Shown one piece after another: positions 45,791 through 54,333 of a stretch of 64,000 nt of DNA (position 1 is its first letter; the number at the start of each line of letters is the position of its first letter). The position numbers and the translations under genes were made by a program. This DNA comes from Caenibacillus caldisaponilyticus (GTDB taxonomy: Bacteria > Bacillota > Bacilli > Bacillales > Sporolactobacillaceae), in contig NZ_BDDQ01000030.1 in NCBI RefSeq assembly GCF_002003465.1, positions 1 to 64,000 on the forward strand. The letters run 5' to 3'. A model generated the notes under the pieces. That model was not told the origin of the DNA. It saw only the letters and a program-made list of their open reading frames with translations, and searched no databases.

Positions 45791-46112
45791 ATGGCTATGG
45801 ATGATTTTAGGAATGGGCGCGGTCACGTATATTCCGCGGATGCTTCCGCTCGTCGCCATGAAAGCGGAAGGCATTCCCCCGTTCTTGCAAGGCATTTTGA
45901 AAAACGTGCCGTATGCCGTTCTCGGCGCCCTCATTTTTCCTGCGATCTTCGTCATTCACACCGGCGATTTGCGGCACATCACGACCGGGGACTTTCTTTT
46001 CGGGTTGATCGGCGGGGCGGTTGCTTTTATCACCGCTTATCTTGGATGGAACATCATTTTCGTCGTTCTTTCATCCATTGCGATTTTGACGTTGTCCTCC
46101 GCCTTGTTCTGA
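45771..46112 (+). CDS. azlD: Branched-chain amino acid exporter small subunit AzlD
   Basis: 113 residues, four hydrophobic segments, with WMILGMGAVTYIPRMLPLV and KNVPYAVLGALIFPAIF, as in the AzlD family. The start is GTG 45771 or ATG 45780; both are inside azlC. Its 3' end is followed by a region without a terminator I can see until 46260. Confidence 0.9.
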   Translation: MADMDGKWLWMILGMGAVTYIPRMLPLVAMKAEGIPPFLQGILKNVPYAVLGALIFPAIFVIHTGDLRHITTGDFLFGLIGGAVAFITAYLGWNIIFVVLSSIAILTLSSALF

Positions 46113-46260
46113 TCTTCCGACAACGCGGGCAACGACTGAAGCCGCATTTATGATCTGGAGGCCACCTGTTTTCCTTTTTGTTTGTGGGCCATTTCTCGGC
46201 ATGAACGCCGTCCCCCCCTTATATACATAAAAATATCCAATCAACCGAGGGGGGATGTCC

Positions 46261-46398
46261 GTGTGGATCCGTTGGTTCGCGCTTGCGGGTTCCGCCTTCT
46301 TTTTCATTACGGCGGGGTTTTTAATCGCCTTTCAGGGCATTGAATTTTTTAAGGCATTCATTCAATTTTTGAACGATTATTTCAACCATCATACTTGA
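46261..46398 (+). CDS. Small 45-residue membrane protein, unknown function
   Basis: GTG 46261 has GAGGGGGG just upstream and opens a 45-codon frame to TGA 46396-46398. One hydrophobic helix (WFALAGSAFFFITAGFLIAF, about 5-24) is followed by an amphipathic segment, IEFFKAFIQFLNDYFNHH. It is too short for the family to be recognised; it resembles one-helix sporulation miniproteins. It has its own AT-rich upstream stretch (TATATACATAAAAATATCC). Confidence 0.6.
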   Translation: MWIRWFALAGSAFFFITAGFLIAFQGIEFFKAFIQFLNDYFNHHT

Positions 46399-46867
46399 TG
46401 AATTTGCTTGATATGCGGAAAGCCTCCTCTGAGAAAAGCAGGCAAGCGTTTCACCGGAGAGGCGCGGGGCAAAACAAGGCGATGGCCAAGCTTCACGGGT
46501 TCCTCCGTTTTTCTCCAAATGAAAGCCCGCGGGCTTGTGAAGGGTTTTGACCGTTAAGGTCGCCGAGGATCGAATGCCATAGCAAACGCCTTCGGAAGCG
46601 CAGTTCTATTTTGGCCGCTAAGGACGACGAAGATCGCCGCCTCGACCGGTCTTTTGTCGGGTTGCCGCATGCCCGGTGCGCATAGGACGGCCCTCCCGAT
46701 GGATCGGTTCGGTTTGTTTTGACCATCGTCCATCAGGCGTTCCTAGCTGCTTCTTCCCCCGCGGCACGCCGGCGGTTCTAATTTTCCGGATAATGGCTTA
46801 CACTGTTATTAAGACAAGGGTCGGGCCGCTCCAAGATAAATGAAACGGTCCGGAAATGGGGGATTCG
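46399..46867. other. Gap of about 470 bases, no gene recognised
   Basis: It holds a diverged 28-base direct repeat (46545-46572 and 46609-46636) and a partial cre-like palindrome near 46441-46452 (GCAAGCGTTTCA). There is no open frame with a ribosome site until the protease start. Confidence 0.4.
46545..46636 (+). repeat. Diverged 28-base direct repeat
   Basis: TTTTGACCGTTAAGGTCGCC (start of copy 1, 46545-46572) and TTTTGGCCGCTAAGGACGAC (start of copy 2, 46609-46636) match at 23 of 28 positions over their full lengths, 64 bases apart. Nothing else in the window matches them by eye. Confidence 0.5.
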
Positions 46868-48136
46868 ATGAAGAAAGCGGCGTGGTGGTTTCTCGGATTC
46901 TATTTGCTCTATATCCTCATCATGGCCGGTTATTTCTTTTGGTGGACGAATTGGGGGGTTCCCGCCGATTACAAGGGAACGGCCGCGGATCCAGAATTGT
47001 TCATGACCCACCATCAACTCGTGTTAAGCCAAAACTATTCGAAGCTTCAAGATTGGCTGTATTTCTTGAGCATTCCGCTCAAGTGGGGCGTATATCTCTT
47101 TGTCATCGCCTTCGGATTTTCGCGGTGGCTGCGCACGCGGGCCGAAGAGGTGACCCGGTTTTCCGTCGTCCACACCGCCGTTTATTTTTTGGCCTTGTCG
47201 ATCGTCACATGGCTTATCGCCTTTCCGGTCCATTATGCGGCGCACATGATCTCGCTCCGCTACGGCGTTTCGGTTCAACCCTTTTCGAGTTGGCTGCGCG
47301 ATGACCTCGTTTCATTCTGGGTGGATTGGGTCATCACCTGGCTTGCGGTGATCGTCATCTATTTTTTCATCCGCAAAAACCCCAAGCGCTGGTGGCTGCC
47401 CGTATGGCTCGTGTCCATTCCGTTCACGGTTTTTCTTACATACATCCAACCGGTGGTGATCGATCCGCTATACAATCATTTTAAGCCGCTTTCGGACGGG
47501 CATCTAAAACATGAGATTTTGGAGCTTGCGGACAAAGCGAACATTCCGGCGGATAACGTCTATGAAGTCGACATGTCGAAGAAAACGAACGAAATGAACG
47601 CCTACGTCAACGGGATCGGGTCGAATTTGCGCATCGTTTTATGGGATACGACGCTCAAGCGTTTGGACGACCGGGAAGTCGAGTTCATCATGGCTCACGA
47701 AATGGGCCATTATGTCAAACATCATTTGCTGTGGAGCGTTGCGGGGAGTATATTGGCCATCCTGTTCGGTTTGGTGATCGCGGCGAAACTATATCGGTGT
47801 GCGGTCGCGCGTTGGGGCGATGCCCTCGGCCTTCGCGGGCCCTCCGACATCGCCGCCCTCCCGCTTTTGCTCCTGATCTTATCGGTGTTGTCCTTTCTCT
47901 TCTCGCCCGTCGAAAACGCCGTATCGCGGTATGCGGAACATTCCGCCGACCGGTACGCGATTGAATTGACGCATGACAAAGAAGCCGGCATTTCGGCGTT
48001 TCAAAAACTGACGACCGCCGGGCTCGGCGAGGTCAATCCGCCCGCGCTCGTTCGAATTTTCATCTACGACCACCCAACCATGATGGAAAGGATTCATTTC
48101 TTGGAAGAATACGGAAGTTCATCATCCGGCCGGTAA
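46868..48136 (+). CDS. yhfN: M48-family membrane zinc protease (YhfN/Ste24-like)
   Basis: 422 residues from ATG 46868 (GGGGG six bases upstream). Six or seven membrane segments; the zinc motif MAHEMGHYVKHH (about 276-287) is HExxH, and the third ligand Glu is in SRYAEHSADRYAIEL (about 357-371). This is the Ste24/HtpX type that trims or degrades membrane proteins. In B. subtilis the homologue YhfN is next to aprE, not seen here. A short terminator follows directly. Confidence 0.88.
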   Translation: MKKAAWWFLGFYLLYILIMAGYFFWWTNWGVPADYKGTAADPELFMTHHQLVLSQNYSKLQDWLYFLSIPLKWGVYLFVIAFGFSRWLRTRAEEVTRFSVVHTAVYFLALSIVTWLIAFPVHYAAHMISLRYGVSVQPFSSWLRDDLVSFWVDWVITWLAVIVIYFFIRKNPKRWWLPVWLVSIPFTVFLTYIQPVVIDPLYNHFKPLSDGHLKHEILELADKANIPADNVYEVDMSKKTNEMNAYVNGIGSNLRIVLWDTTLKRLDDREVEFIMAHEMGHYVKHHLLWSVAGSILAILFGLVIAAKLYRCAVARWGDALGLRGPSDIAALPLLLLILSVLSFLFSPVENAVSRYAEHSADRYAIELTHDKEAGISAFQKLTTAGLGEVNPPALVRIFIYDHPTMMERIHFLEEYGSSSSGR

Positions 48137-48139
48137 CGG

Positions 48140-48163
48140 AGGAGCCACTAGGCTCCTTTTTTA
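48140..48163 (+). terminator. Terminator after the protease gene
   Basis: AGGAGCC (48140-48146), ACTA loop, GGCTCCT (48151-48157), then TTTTTT to 48162. It lies three bases after the stop codon. Confidence 0.9.
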
Positions 48164-48392
48164 TTGGCTCATGCCGGCGGGCGGTTCTCCTGTTGTACCG
48201 AGGACGGCGGAAGAAACGGATGGTTCGAGCAGGGTCCGCATCGCACCCTTAGGGGCGAACGGGCCGCCGGATATGGCAAAAAGAATGCCAACACGAATCC
48301 ACATCTGTGGTACAATGGGTGCTGGAGCACACGAAAAAGGAGCGGGGCCGATTTTTTTCGGCACGAAACCGAAAAAGAAGGAGATTCTCCGA

Positions 48393-49076
48393 ATGGATAT
48401 AAAAGCGAGTGAAAAACGGCGGGCCGGCGAAGCGGCTTGCGCTTTTATCCGCGACGGGATGACGGTCGGCCTTGGCACGGGTTCCACTGTCCATTTTACG
48501 ATTTTAAAGATCGCCGAACGCATCAAAAACGAAGGGTTGAAAATCCGGGCGGTTTCCACTTCCAAGCGAACGACGGAGCTTGCGGAAGCGCACGGGATTC
48601 CGATCCGTTCGATCGATGACGTGCCCGAGATCGACGTGACGATCGACGGTTGCGATGAGTTCGATCCGTCATTGCGGGGAATCAAGGGCGGCGGCGGCGC
48701 GTTGTTGTTTGAAAAAATCGTCGCCCGCGCTTCGCGGGTCAATATTTGGGTCGCCGACCACTCGAAGCGGGTGGAACAACTGGGCGCCTTCCCCTTGCCC
48801 GTCGAAGTCCTCCCCTTCGGCCATACGCATGTGATGAAGACCATGGCCAGCGAAGGGCTGAAGCCCGCTTTGCGCAAAACCCCGGACGGTTCGCCGTACA
48901 TTACGGACAGCGGGCATTACATCGTCGATCTTCACATCGGAAAAATTGCCCGCCCCGAGGAATTGGCGGCGTGGCTCAACGGCATTCCGGGCGTGATCGA
49001 AAACGGCCTGTTTTTGGGAATCGCCGATAAGGTTTTGGTCGCGGAAGGCGACAACGTCGTCACGTATGAACGCTGA
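48393..49076 (+). CDS. rpiA: Ribose-5-phosphate isomerase A
   Basis: 227 residues from ATG 48393 (AAGGAG upstream); the frame is open to 48171, but that part is nonsense. GLGTGSTVHFTI (about 26-37) binds the phosphate, and DGCDEFDPSLRGIKGGGGALLFEKIVA (about 82-108) holds the catalytic Asp/Glu/Lys. The enzyme interconverts ribose- and ribulose-5-phosphate in the pentose pathway. A TACAAT box at 48311-48316 may be its -10. Confidence 0.94.
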   Translation: MDIKASEKRRAGEAACAFIRDGMTVGLGTGSTVHFTILKIAERIKNEGLKIRAVSTSKRTTELAEAHGIPIRSIDDVPEIDVTIDGCDEFDPSLRGIKGGGGALLFEKIVARASRVNIWVADHSKRVEQLGAFPLPVEVLPFGHTHVMKTMASEGLKPALRKTPDGSPYITDSGHYIVDLHIGKIARPEELAAWLNGIPGVIENGLFLGIADKVLVAEGDNVVTYER

Positions 49077-49162
49077 TCGGACCGTGTTCACCGGTCGCCT
49101 TCATGGAATGTTTGAGTAATATGGAAAAAACAGATTTCTATTCGTGAAGAAGGGTGACGGAC

Positions 49163-50266
49163 ATGAAGAAAAAACCGACGGTAGCCATCGTGTACGGAGG
49201 CAAGTCGGCCGAGTATGAGGTATCGCTTCAAACCGCTTTTTCAGTGATCAACGCGATCGACAAAGAAAAATATAACGTTTTGCCTGTTCATATCACGAAC
49301 AACGGCGAATGGTTGGAAGGTTCCACCGTGACCGGCAAGCTGACGGACGTCAAGCAGCTCATGCTTGAAGACGGCAAGGAAAAAGGAGAAAAAATCAGCG
49401 CCGGAGGGTGGCTGACCCCGGCGGTCGCTGCTGAGGAAAACGAAAACGATAAACCCGACATTGTCTTTCCTCTTTTGCACGGTCCCAACGGTGAAGACGG
49501 AACCGTCCAAGGGCTGCTCGAAATCCTCGGCATCGCTTACGTCGGTTCGGGCGTCGCCGGTTCTGCGGCCGGCATGGATAAAATCATGATGAAAGACATC
49601 TTTAAAGCCCACGGACTCCCGCAGGCCGATTACATGCGGATTGACCGGCATGAATGGGAGCGCGATCGCAGCGGGTACATTCGCTCGGCGGCAGAAACGA
49701 TCGGTTTTCCGTGTTTCGTCAAACCGGCGAACAACGGTTCGAGCATCGGCATTAACAAAAGCCACGACGAGAATGAGTTTGTCGGCCACGTGGAGACGGC
49801 GTTTCAATACGATCAAAAGGTGATCGTCGAAGCGGCCATCGTCGGCCGCGAGGTGGAAATCGGCGTCATCGGCAACGAAGACTTGGAATTCTCCGTCCCG
49901 GGCGAAATCAAACCGAATAAAGAGTTTTACGATTATGAAGCCAAATACAAAGACGGCGATACGACGCTCATCATTCCGGCGGATATTACCGATGAACAGT
50001 TGAAAACGATCCGTTCCATAGCGGGCACCGCCTTTAAAATCCTGAATTTGAGCGGTTTGGCACGCGTCGACTTCTTCATCCGCGAGGCGGACGGCCAAGT
50101 GTTGATCAATGAAGTCAACACCATGCCCGGTTTTACGCCGTTCAGCATGTTCCCCTTGCTGTGGAAACATACCGGCCTGGAATATCCGGATTTGATCGAC
50201 CGCCTCATTCAACTCGGCATCGAGCGCCGGCAAGCCCGGGAATCGATCCGTTATCGTTTGGAATAG
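49163..50266 (+). CDS. ddl: D-alanine--D-alanine ligase
   Basis: 367 residues from ATG 49163 (AAGGGTG seven bases upstream). Motifs: YGGKSAEYEVSLQ (about 11-23), FVKPANNGSSIGI (about 185-197), DFFIREADGQVLINEVNTMPGFTPFSMFPLLW (about 307-338). The enzyme makes the D-Ala-D-Ala dipeptide of peptidoglycan. It stands alone after rpiA, with about 86 bases between them. Confidence 0.94.
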   Translation: MKKKPTVAIVYGGKSAEYEVSLQTAFSVINAIDKEKYNVLPVHITNNGEWLEGSTVTGKLTDVKQLMLEDGKEKGEKISAGGWLTPAVAAEENENDKPDIVFPLLHGPNGEDGTVQGLLEILGIAYVGSGVAGSAAGMDKIMMKDIFKAHGLPQADYMRIDRHEWERDRSGYIRSAAETIGFPCFVKPANNGSSIGINKSHDENEFVGHVETAFQYDQKVIVEAAIVGREVEIGVIGNEDLEFSVPGEIKPNKEFYDYEAKYKDGDTTLIIPADITDEQLKTIRSIAGTAFKILNLSGLARVDFFIREADGQVLINEVNTMPGFTPFSMFPLLWKHTGLEYPDLIDRLIQLGIERRQARESIRYRLE

Positions 50267-50428
50267 CGACCTATTTTTTGAAACTTCCACGATTGCCTTT
50301 TGTCCGGGAGAAGGTGGACTGAATATATTGGCATTGGACATGATGATCGATGCCGTCGCATCATGTCCCCACCCATACCTCCTCGCTGTTTATGGTCAAT
50401 ATGACACCATGTCATGCCTCCTGCTGGC

Positions 50429-50453
50429 GGGGCGGCCGGTTCCCGGCTGCCCC
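50429..50453 (+). terminator. Perfect GC-rich hairpin, terminator-like
   Basis: GGGGCGGCCGG (50429-50439), TTC loop, CCGGCTGCCCC (50443-50453), 11 pairs with one G-U. It is followed by GGCTTTAT. It may be the terminator of ddl; the intron relic at 50477 begins 23 bases later. Upstream, GGACATGATG...CATCATGTCC (50336-50368) is a second inverted repeat. Confidence 0.5.
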
Positions 50454-50476
50454 GGCTTTATGTACGCCCGGCATGG

Positions 50477-50565
50477 GTGCGGTGCTATAGGGTGAAAGTC
50501 CTGAACGGGGGCTGGCGAGCGCCTACCGTTAGCTGAAGGCAAGGGTGTCCGCCGCGAGGAAAAAG
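50477..50565 (+). mobile_element. Group II intron 5' end, truncated
   Basis: GTGCGGTGCTATAGGGTGAA, then AAGTCCTGAACGGGGGCTGG and CCGTTAGCTGAAGGCAAGGG up to about 50565, match the conserved 5' start and domain I of the Geobacillus-type group II introns. The element then breaks into unrelated sequence, with no reverse transcriptase or domain V following in the window. It is therefore a relic. It sits 23 bases downstream of the GC-rich hairpin. Confidence 0.75.
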
Positions 50566-50717
50566 GGTGTGCGATGGCGTTTTGGCGTTCGCCGCAATGA
50601 TGGATGGATGCAACGCACTCCAGCCGTACTGGTCTTGGATAAAATCCTTTATGTATTCCATCCGTTCATATCAAACATGAAATTTAAGGAAGGCGAAAGG
50701 CGCCTTCCTTTTTGGCA

Positions 50718-50921
50718 TTATTGGTTGTATTGCGGTTCTTCCGATTGGACATATTGAAGGCGTTGGTTCAGCTGATCGAGAATGGTTTTTTGTTGTTGGG
50801 CTAAGCTTTTGAACATTTGTTTCGCCGCTTGGTCCTGGGTTTCCAAAGCAAAACTGTCGAGGTTTGCCAACGTCGCTTCGCAGCTGGCGATCGTCTGCTG
50901 AATTTTCGTGCCGATGGTCAA
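50718..50921 (-). CDS. DUF1657 small sporulation-associated protein
   Basis: 67 residues from TTG 50921, with GGAGGTG six bases before. The TIGTKIQQTIASCEATLANL beginning, the helical QAAKQMFKSLAQQQKTILDQL middle and the QYVQSEEPQYN end are the DUF1657 pattern often found beside spoVA or yetF spore genes. No such gene is seen here. Longer frames extending to 51335 lack any homology. Confidence 0.85.
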   Translation of the reverse strand: MTIGTKIQQTIASCEATLANLDSFALETQDQAAKQMFKSLAQQQKTILDQLNQRLQYVQSEEPQYNQ

Positions 50922-51058
50922 TGTTTTCACCTCCACAACCTTAATATGATTAAAAAACGTCCGGTTATAACGGCCACAAACTGGCAAACCCGGCTCGCAT
51001 GTTTTCGTGAAAAAAACGAAAACTATATTTGAACCGAAAAACGCGGAGGTGGTACACC

Positions 51059-51196
51059 ATGAAATGGCATTGGGGCTCCATGCTTGCCGGCGTCGGCATC
51101 GGCGCGGCGGCGGTGACGATGATGAAAAACCGCAACAATAATAATATCCGCAAAATAGCCAACGACTTTTTAAAAAGCGACACGGGTGCGAAGTAG
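51059..51196 (+). CDS. 45-residue protein with one membrane helix (DUF3918/YrzQ-like)
   Basis: ATG 51059 has GGAGGTGG nine bases upstream. The product is 45 residues: KWHWGSMLAGVGIGAAAVTMM is a single hydrophobic helix, and KNRNNNNIRKIANDFLK is a basic tail. It resembles the short DUF3918-type miniproteins of bacilli. It starts at the side of the DUF1657 gene, so the two are divergent with about 140 bases between. Confidence 0.65.
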   Translation: MKWHWGSMLAGVGIGAAAVTMMKNRNNNNIRKIANDFLKSDTGAK

Positions 51197-51706
51197 GAAA
51201 ACATGCCAAGAGCACGCTGTTTGGATGCTGACTCATCAGGCCGTATGGGAACGGGCCTCTTTGGGTCAGTTTTTTTAAAGACGACGGCCTTGAACGCGTC
51301 CCAAGCATCAAGCGTATGCTTCGTTTTGGTGCCATCGGCTTTCTGCCGATCGTCGAAGAGAGCCGAAAAACCGCTTGATAAATGACTCAATGTCATGCCA
51401 CAGACGTTCGTTTGTGTAAAAAGCGGAAGGCGTTCAGGATGCGCCGCCTGTCACTTCGATAACGCGCCTTGGCAAAGCGCGGCACGCAAGCCGATGGATT
51501 CTCCGTTTTAAGTTGAAATACGCCTCATTCACTGAAAAGCCGCCCGCTTTCCGGGCGGTATTCGTTTGGGTATAAGGAATGCTGCCGCATTTGACTTAAA
51601 CGCTGGCCGAAGATTCGGTCCAACGATTGAATCCGGGAGGATCGATCTCCAAAAACATGCGTGTATCGTGGGGAACGATTTTTTTCTTCAGAGGAAAAAT
51701 AAATAC
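51197..51706. other. Gap of about 500 bases, no gene recognised
   Basis: The minus-strand frame ending near 51396 is open for 140 codons but has no ribosome site and runs through the opposite small genes, so it is not called. From about 51640 the sequence turns clearly AT-rich, and this continues into the methyltransferase promoter. Confidence 0.4.
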
Positions 51707-51735
51707 TTGACAAAAATTTAATTATATGTTATAAT
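51707..51735 (+). promoter_or_regulatory. Perfect consensus sigma-A promoter
   Basis: TTGACA (51707-51712), exactly 17 bases, TATAAT (51730-51735): both hexamers and the spacing match the housekeeping consensus fully. Expected transcription start is near 51742, giving a leader of about 90 bases. Confidence 0.92.
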
Positions 51736-51788
51736 AAAAACATTTATTGAAATTTATAATTGGTTTGGTATACTTCTTTTTGGACGTC

Positions 51789-51809
51789 ATCTCTTCGTTT
51801 CGAGGAGAT
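51789..51809 (+). promoter_or_regulatory. Hairpin in the methyltransferase leader
   Basis: ATCTC-T-TCG-TTT-CGA-G-GAGAT: two helices (5 and 3 pairs) separated by a T-G mismatch, about 15 bases before the AGGAGG site. Possibly a 5' stabiliser or attenuator. No leader peptide is visible. Confidence 0.4.
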
Positions 51810-51833
51810 AGGCTCTAAAAAGGAGGAAATGCA

Positions 51834-52724
51834 GTGCAAGCAAACCAAGTCAGTCTTACGGCCATCATGACCGCCTACTTACGCGCCTACCATGCCATGA
51901 ATGACACCCCAAAAATTTTCGATGATTTTCTCGCCATTCATCTGATACCTGAGGAAAGACGGGCTCTCATTGAACAAGGATTTTCTAAGGCTCTCCAAGC
52001 TCAAGTTTCGGAAAGCGGTTTGGACAGCTCCGATCCGAAGTCTCTGAGGCCCTTATTGCAGGCCATGGGGCTGCCGCATGTCCTCAGCCGGTCACGATAT
52101 GCGGAAGACCATCTTGATTTGGCTGTCAAACAAGGGGTCGAGCAGTATGTGATCCTCGGGGCGGGGATGGATACCTTTGCTTTTCGTCGTCCGGATCTCC
52201 TGCGCCAAATTCAGGTGTTTGAAGTGGACCACCCCGCCACGCAAGCCTTCAAACGTCAGCGGCTGGCTGAATTGGCATGGGAAATCCCATCACATCTCCA
52301 CTTTGTGCCCGTGGATTTCACAAAGGAAAGTTTGGCCGATGCGCTTAAGAGAACTTCGTATGACGTGCAGGCGAAAAGCTTTTTTAGCTGGCTGGGCGTC
52401 ACCATGTATTTGACCCGAGAAGAAGTGTTGGCAACGCTTCGTGCCATTGCCGAAATTTCTTCCGCCGGCAGCATGGTTGTTTTCGATTACTTTGTGCCTG
52501 AAGAAAATGCGCTGAAAGAGATGCAGGAAGATTTGCGCAAGATCGGCGAGCCGATAAAAACGGCTTTTGATCCGGCCACATTGGCTTCTGAATTGGAAGG
52601 TTTGGGGCTCCGTCTTCATGAAAACGCCAGCCCGTCCGCTATCCAGGAGCGGTATTTTCAAAATCGGACGGACGGTTATCATGCGAGTAAACATGTCCGC
52701 TTTGCGTTGGCAGTCGTAGAGTAA
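51834..52724 (+). CDS. Class I SAM-dependent methyltransferase, PPM/TIGR00027 type
   Basis: 296 residues from GTG 51834 (AGGAGG upstream). ILGAGMDTFAFR (about 105-116) and FEVDHPATQAFKR (about 126-138) are the signatures of the leucine carboxyl methyltransferase-like family (TIGR00027), followed by SWLGVTMYLTREEV. Base composition is lower in GC than the neighbours, suggesting transfer. It is driven by a perfect promoter and a structured leader. The natural substrate is unknown; family members include polyketide and small-acid O-methyltransferases. Confidence 0.85.
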   Translation: MQANQVSLTAIMTAYLRAYHAMNDTPKIFDDFLAIHLIPEERRALIEQGFSKALQAQVSESGLDSSDPKSLRPLLQAMGLPHVLSRSRYAEDHLDLAVKQGVEQYVILGAGMDTFAFRRPDLLRQIQVFEVDHPATQAFKRQRLAELAWEIPSHLHFVPVDFTKESLADALKRTSYDVQAKSFFSWLGVTMYLTREEVLATLRAIAEISSAGSMVVFDYFVPEENALKEMQEDLRKIGEPIKTAFDPATLASELEGLGLRLHENASPSAIQERYFQNRTDGYHASKHVRFALAVVE

Positions 52725-52755
52725 AAAGTTCTTCCTTATTCGATGATCATTTACG

Positions 52756-52779
52756 CCGGGTGAAGTGCCCGGTTTTTTT
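52756..52779 (+). terminator. Terminator after the methyltransferase
   Basis: CCGGG (52756-52760), loop, CCCGG (52768-52772), then TTTTTTT (52773-52779). It lies about 30 bases after the stop codon. Confidence 0.85.
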
Positions 52780-53017
52780 GTACGCTTTGTTCACCGAGTG
52801 GTTGCAGGCTTGTGCTACCCGCCGGCATGCTTGGCGTCGCCGATCGGCTTCCTGCTTCAGCATGCGGGAAGTATGTGCGGAGACATGAGGAAGGCAGCCT
52901 TGCTTCCGTATATAATAAAAAGTATGAATTCAAGCCTTTAAAACCTTGATCGGCCCATTCGCCTTATTTCACCGTTTTCGACGCCTTAGGGCGAAATGGG
53001 AAGGGGGGGACGACCCT

Positions 53018-53665
53018 TTGCAACGTTTAAGTGACCCGCGTCGTTTTCGTCGGCTTTGGCTTGCCGCTTTTTTCTTTTGTTTATCCGGTTTGGCCGTTTT
53101 GATTTTCGGGTTGGAACGGCATCGCTTGGCGGTGATCGATGCGCCGGTTTCGCACATGCTTCGCGCGGAGCGGCCGCAGGCGTTGACCGCGTTCATGGAA
53201 AGCGTCACTTTTTTTGGTTCCGATCTCGCGGTGTTGGGGGTGACCCTGGCGACCGCTTTATGTCTATCGGCTTTTAAACGGCGGCACGCGGACGCCCTTG
53301 CTTTTTTGCTCTGCACCCCCGGGTCCATTTTCATTTACAGGTTGCTGAAAGACGTTTTTCGTCGGGCGCGCCCCGCGGCCGAACATCTGGTGGCAGCCGG
53401 CGGATACAGTTTTCCGAGCGGCCATGCGACGATGGCGACGGCTTGTTACGGCATGTTCGCGTATCTCGTTTGCAAACATTTTTGCCGGAACGTCAAAGGA
53501 GTTATTTTGACCGTTCTCTTGGCCGGAATGTGGATTGTATTGATCGCGGCAAGCCGGGTGTATCTGGGGGTGCATTATCCGACGGACGTGCTCGCCGGCT
53601 TTTTCGTCGGGAGCGCTTGGTTGTTGGTGTGCATTTGGATCAACCGCCGTATCGAGGCTCCCTGA
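53018..53665 (+). CDS. PAP2-family membrane phosphatase
   Basis: 215 residues from TTG 53018 (AAGGGGGG eight bases upstream); a frame opening at 52946 lacks a ribosome site. The three PAP2 motifs are present: KDVFRRARP (about 109-117), YSFPSGHATM (about 129-138) and SRVYLGVHYPTD (about 179-190). Five or six membrane helices. Such enzymes dephosphorylate undecaprenyl pyrophosphate or phosphatidic acid in the membrane. No partner gene gives a clue to the lipid. Confidence 0.88.
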   Translation: MQRLSDPRRFRRLWLAAFFFCLSGLAVLIFGLERHRLAVIDAPVSHMLRAERPQALTAFMESVTFFGSDLAVLGVTLATALCLSAFKRRHADALAFLLCTPGSIFIYRLLKDVFRRARPAAEHLVAAGGYSFPSGHATMATACYGMFAYLVCKHFCRNVKGVILTVLLAGMWIVLIAASRVYLGVHYPTDVLAGFFVGSAWLLVCIWINRRIEAP

Positions 53666-53817
53666 TTTCCCATCGCCGTCCGGCGGCTTCGTTCAGGCAA
53701 GATCGCTTACTTTAGCGTTTTCCGCCAAGCTTCACGCGAATCCGCCTATCTATTCCGGTTGCTTTCATGAAAACGCTTCATTTATACTGAGTAAGGTGGA
53801 AGAAAGGGAGTGCCAAG

Positions 53818-54333
53818 ATGGAAGCAAAATATGTGAACGAATCTCGCGCCGTCAAGTCGGCGCACGTTTTGCCGCCGGATACCAACAATTACAATACGAT
53901 GTTCGGCGGAATCTTGATGGCCCATATCGATGACATCGCGGCGATTTCCGCGGCGCGCCATGCCCGCCGGCCGGTCGTGACCGCCTCGACAGATTCGGTC
54001 GATTTTCTTCATCCCATCAAAGCGGGATCGTCGGTCTGTCTGGAATCGTTCGTGACGTGGACGCATAAAACATCGATGGAAGTTTTTGTGAAAGTGATCG
54101 TTGAGGATTTGTTGACGGGGGATCGCAAACTTTGCGCGACGTCCTTTTTGACGTTTGTCGCTTTGGGCGAAGACGGAAGGCCGACCGAAGTGCCTCCCGT
54201 CATTCCGGAAACGGACGAAGAAATCATGCTTTATGAAAGCGCTCCATCGCGCTATGAAATTCGCAAACTAAGGAGAGAGGAAAGCCGGCGCTTTGCCAAA
54301 GTGATCACCGTGAAAAAGCCTTGGGAGCGGTGA
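53818..54333 (+). CDS. Hotdog acyl-CoA thioesterase (YkhA/Acot-like)
   Basis: 171 residues. PPDTNNYNTMFGGILMAHID (about 20-39) and RPVVTASTDSVDFLHPI (about 52-68) are the hotdog core of the YciA/YkhA acyl-CoA thioesterases. It releases CoA from long or medium acyl-CoA. GAAAGGGAG precedes the ATG at ten bases. It is on its own, between PAP2 and the hydrolase, with spacing that does not suggest an operon. Confidence 0.9.
   Translation: MEAKYVNESRAVKSAHVLPPDTNNYNTMFGGILMAHIDDIAAISAARHARRPVVTASTDSVDFLHPIKAGSSVCLESFVTWTHKTSMEVFVKVIVEDLLTGDRKLCATSFLTFVALGEDGRPTEVPPVIPETDEEIMLYESAPSRYEIRKLRREESRRFAKVITVKKPWER

Noticed and set aside
46440-46530. Possible glycine-type riboswitch or cre site
   Set aside because: Only fragments such as GGCAAAA and CTCTGAG resemble the glycine motif and they are not in the right order. 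The cre-like piece mismatches at both outer positions.
50965-51396. Minus-strand frame that overlaps the 45-residue protein
   Set aside because: No ribosome site at its ATG, no homology, and it covers a small gene with a perfect GGAGGTGG site.
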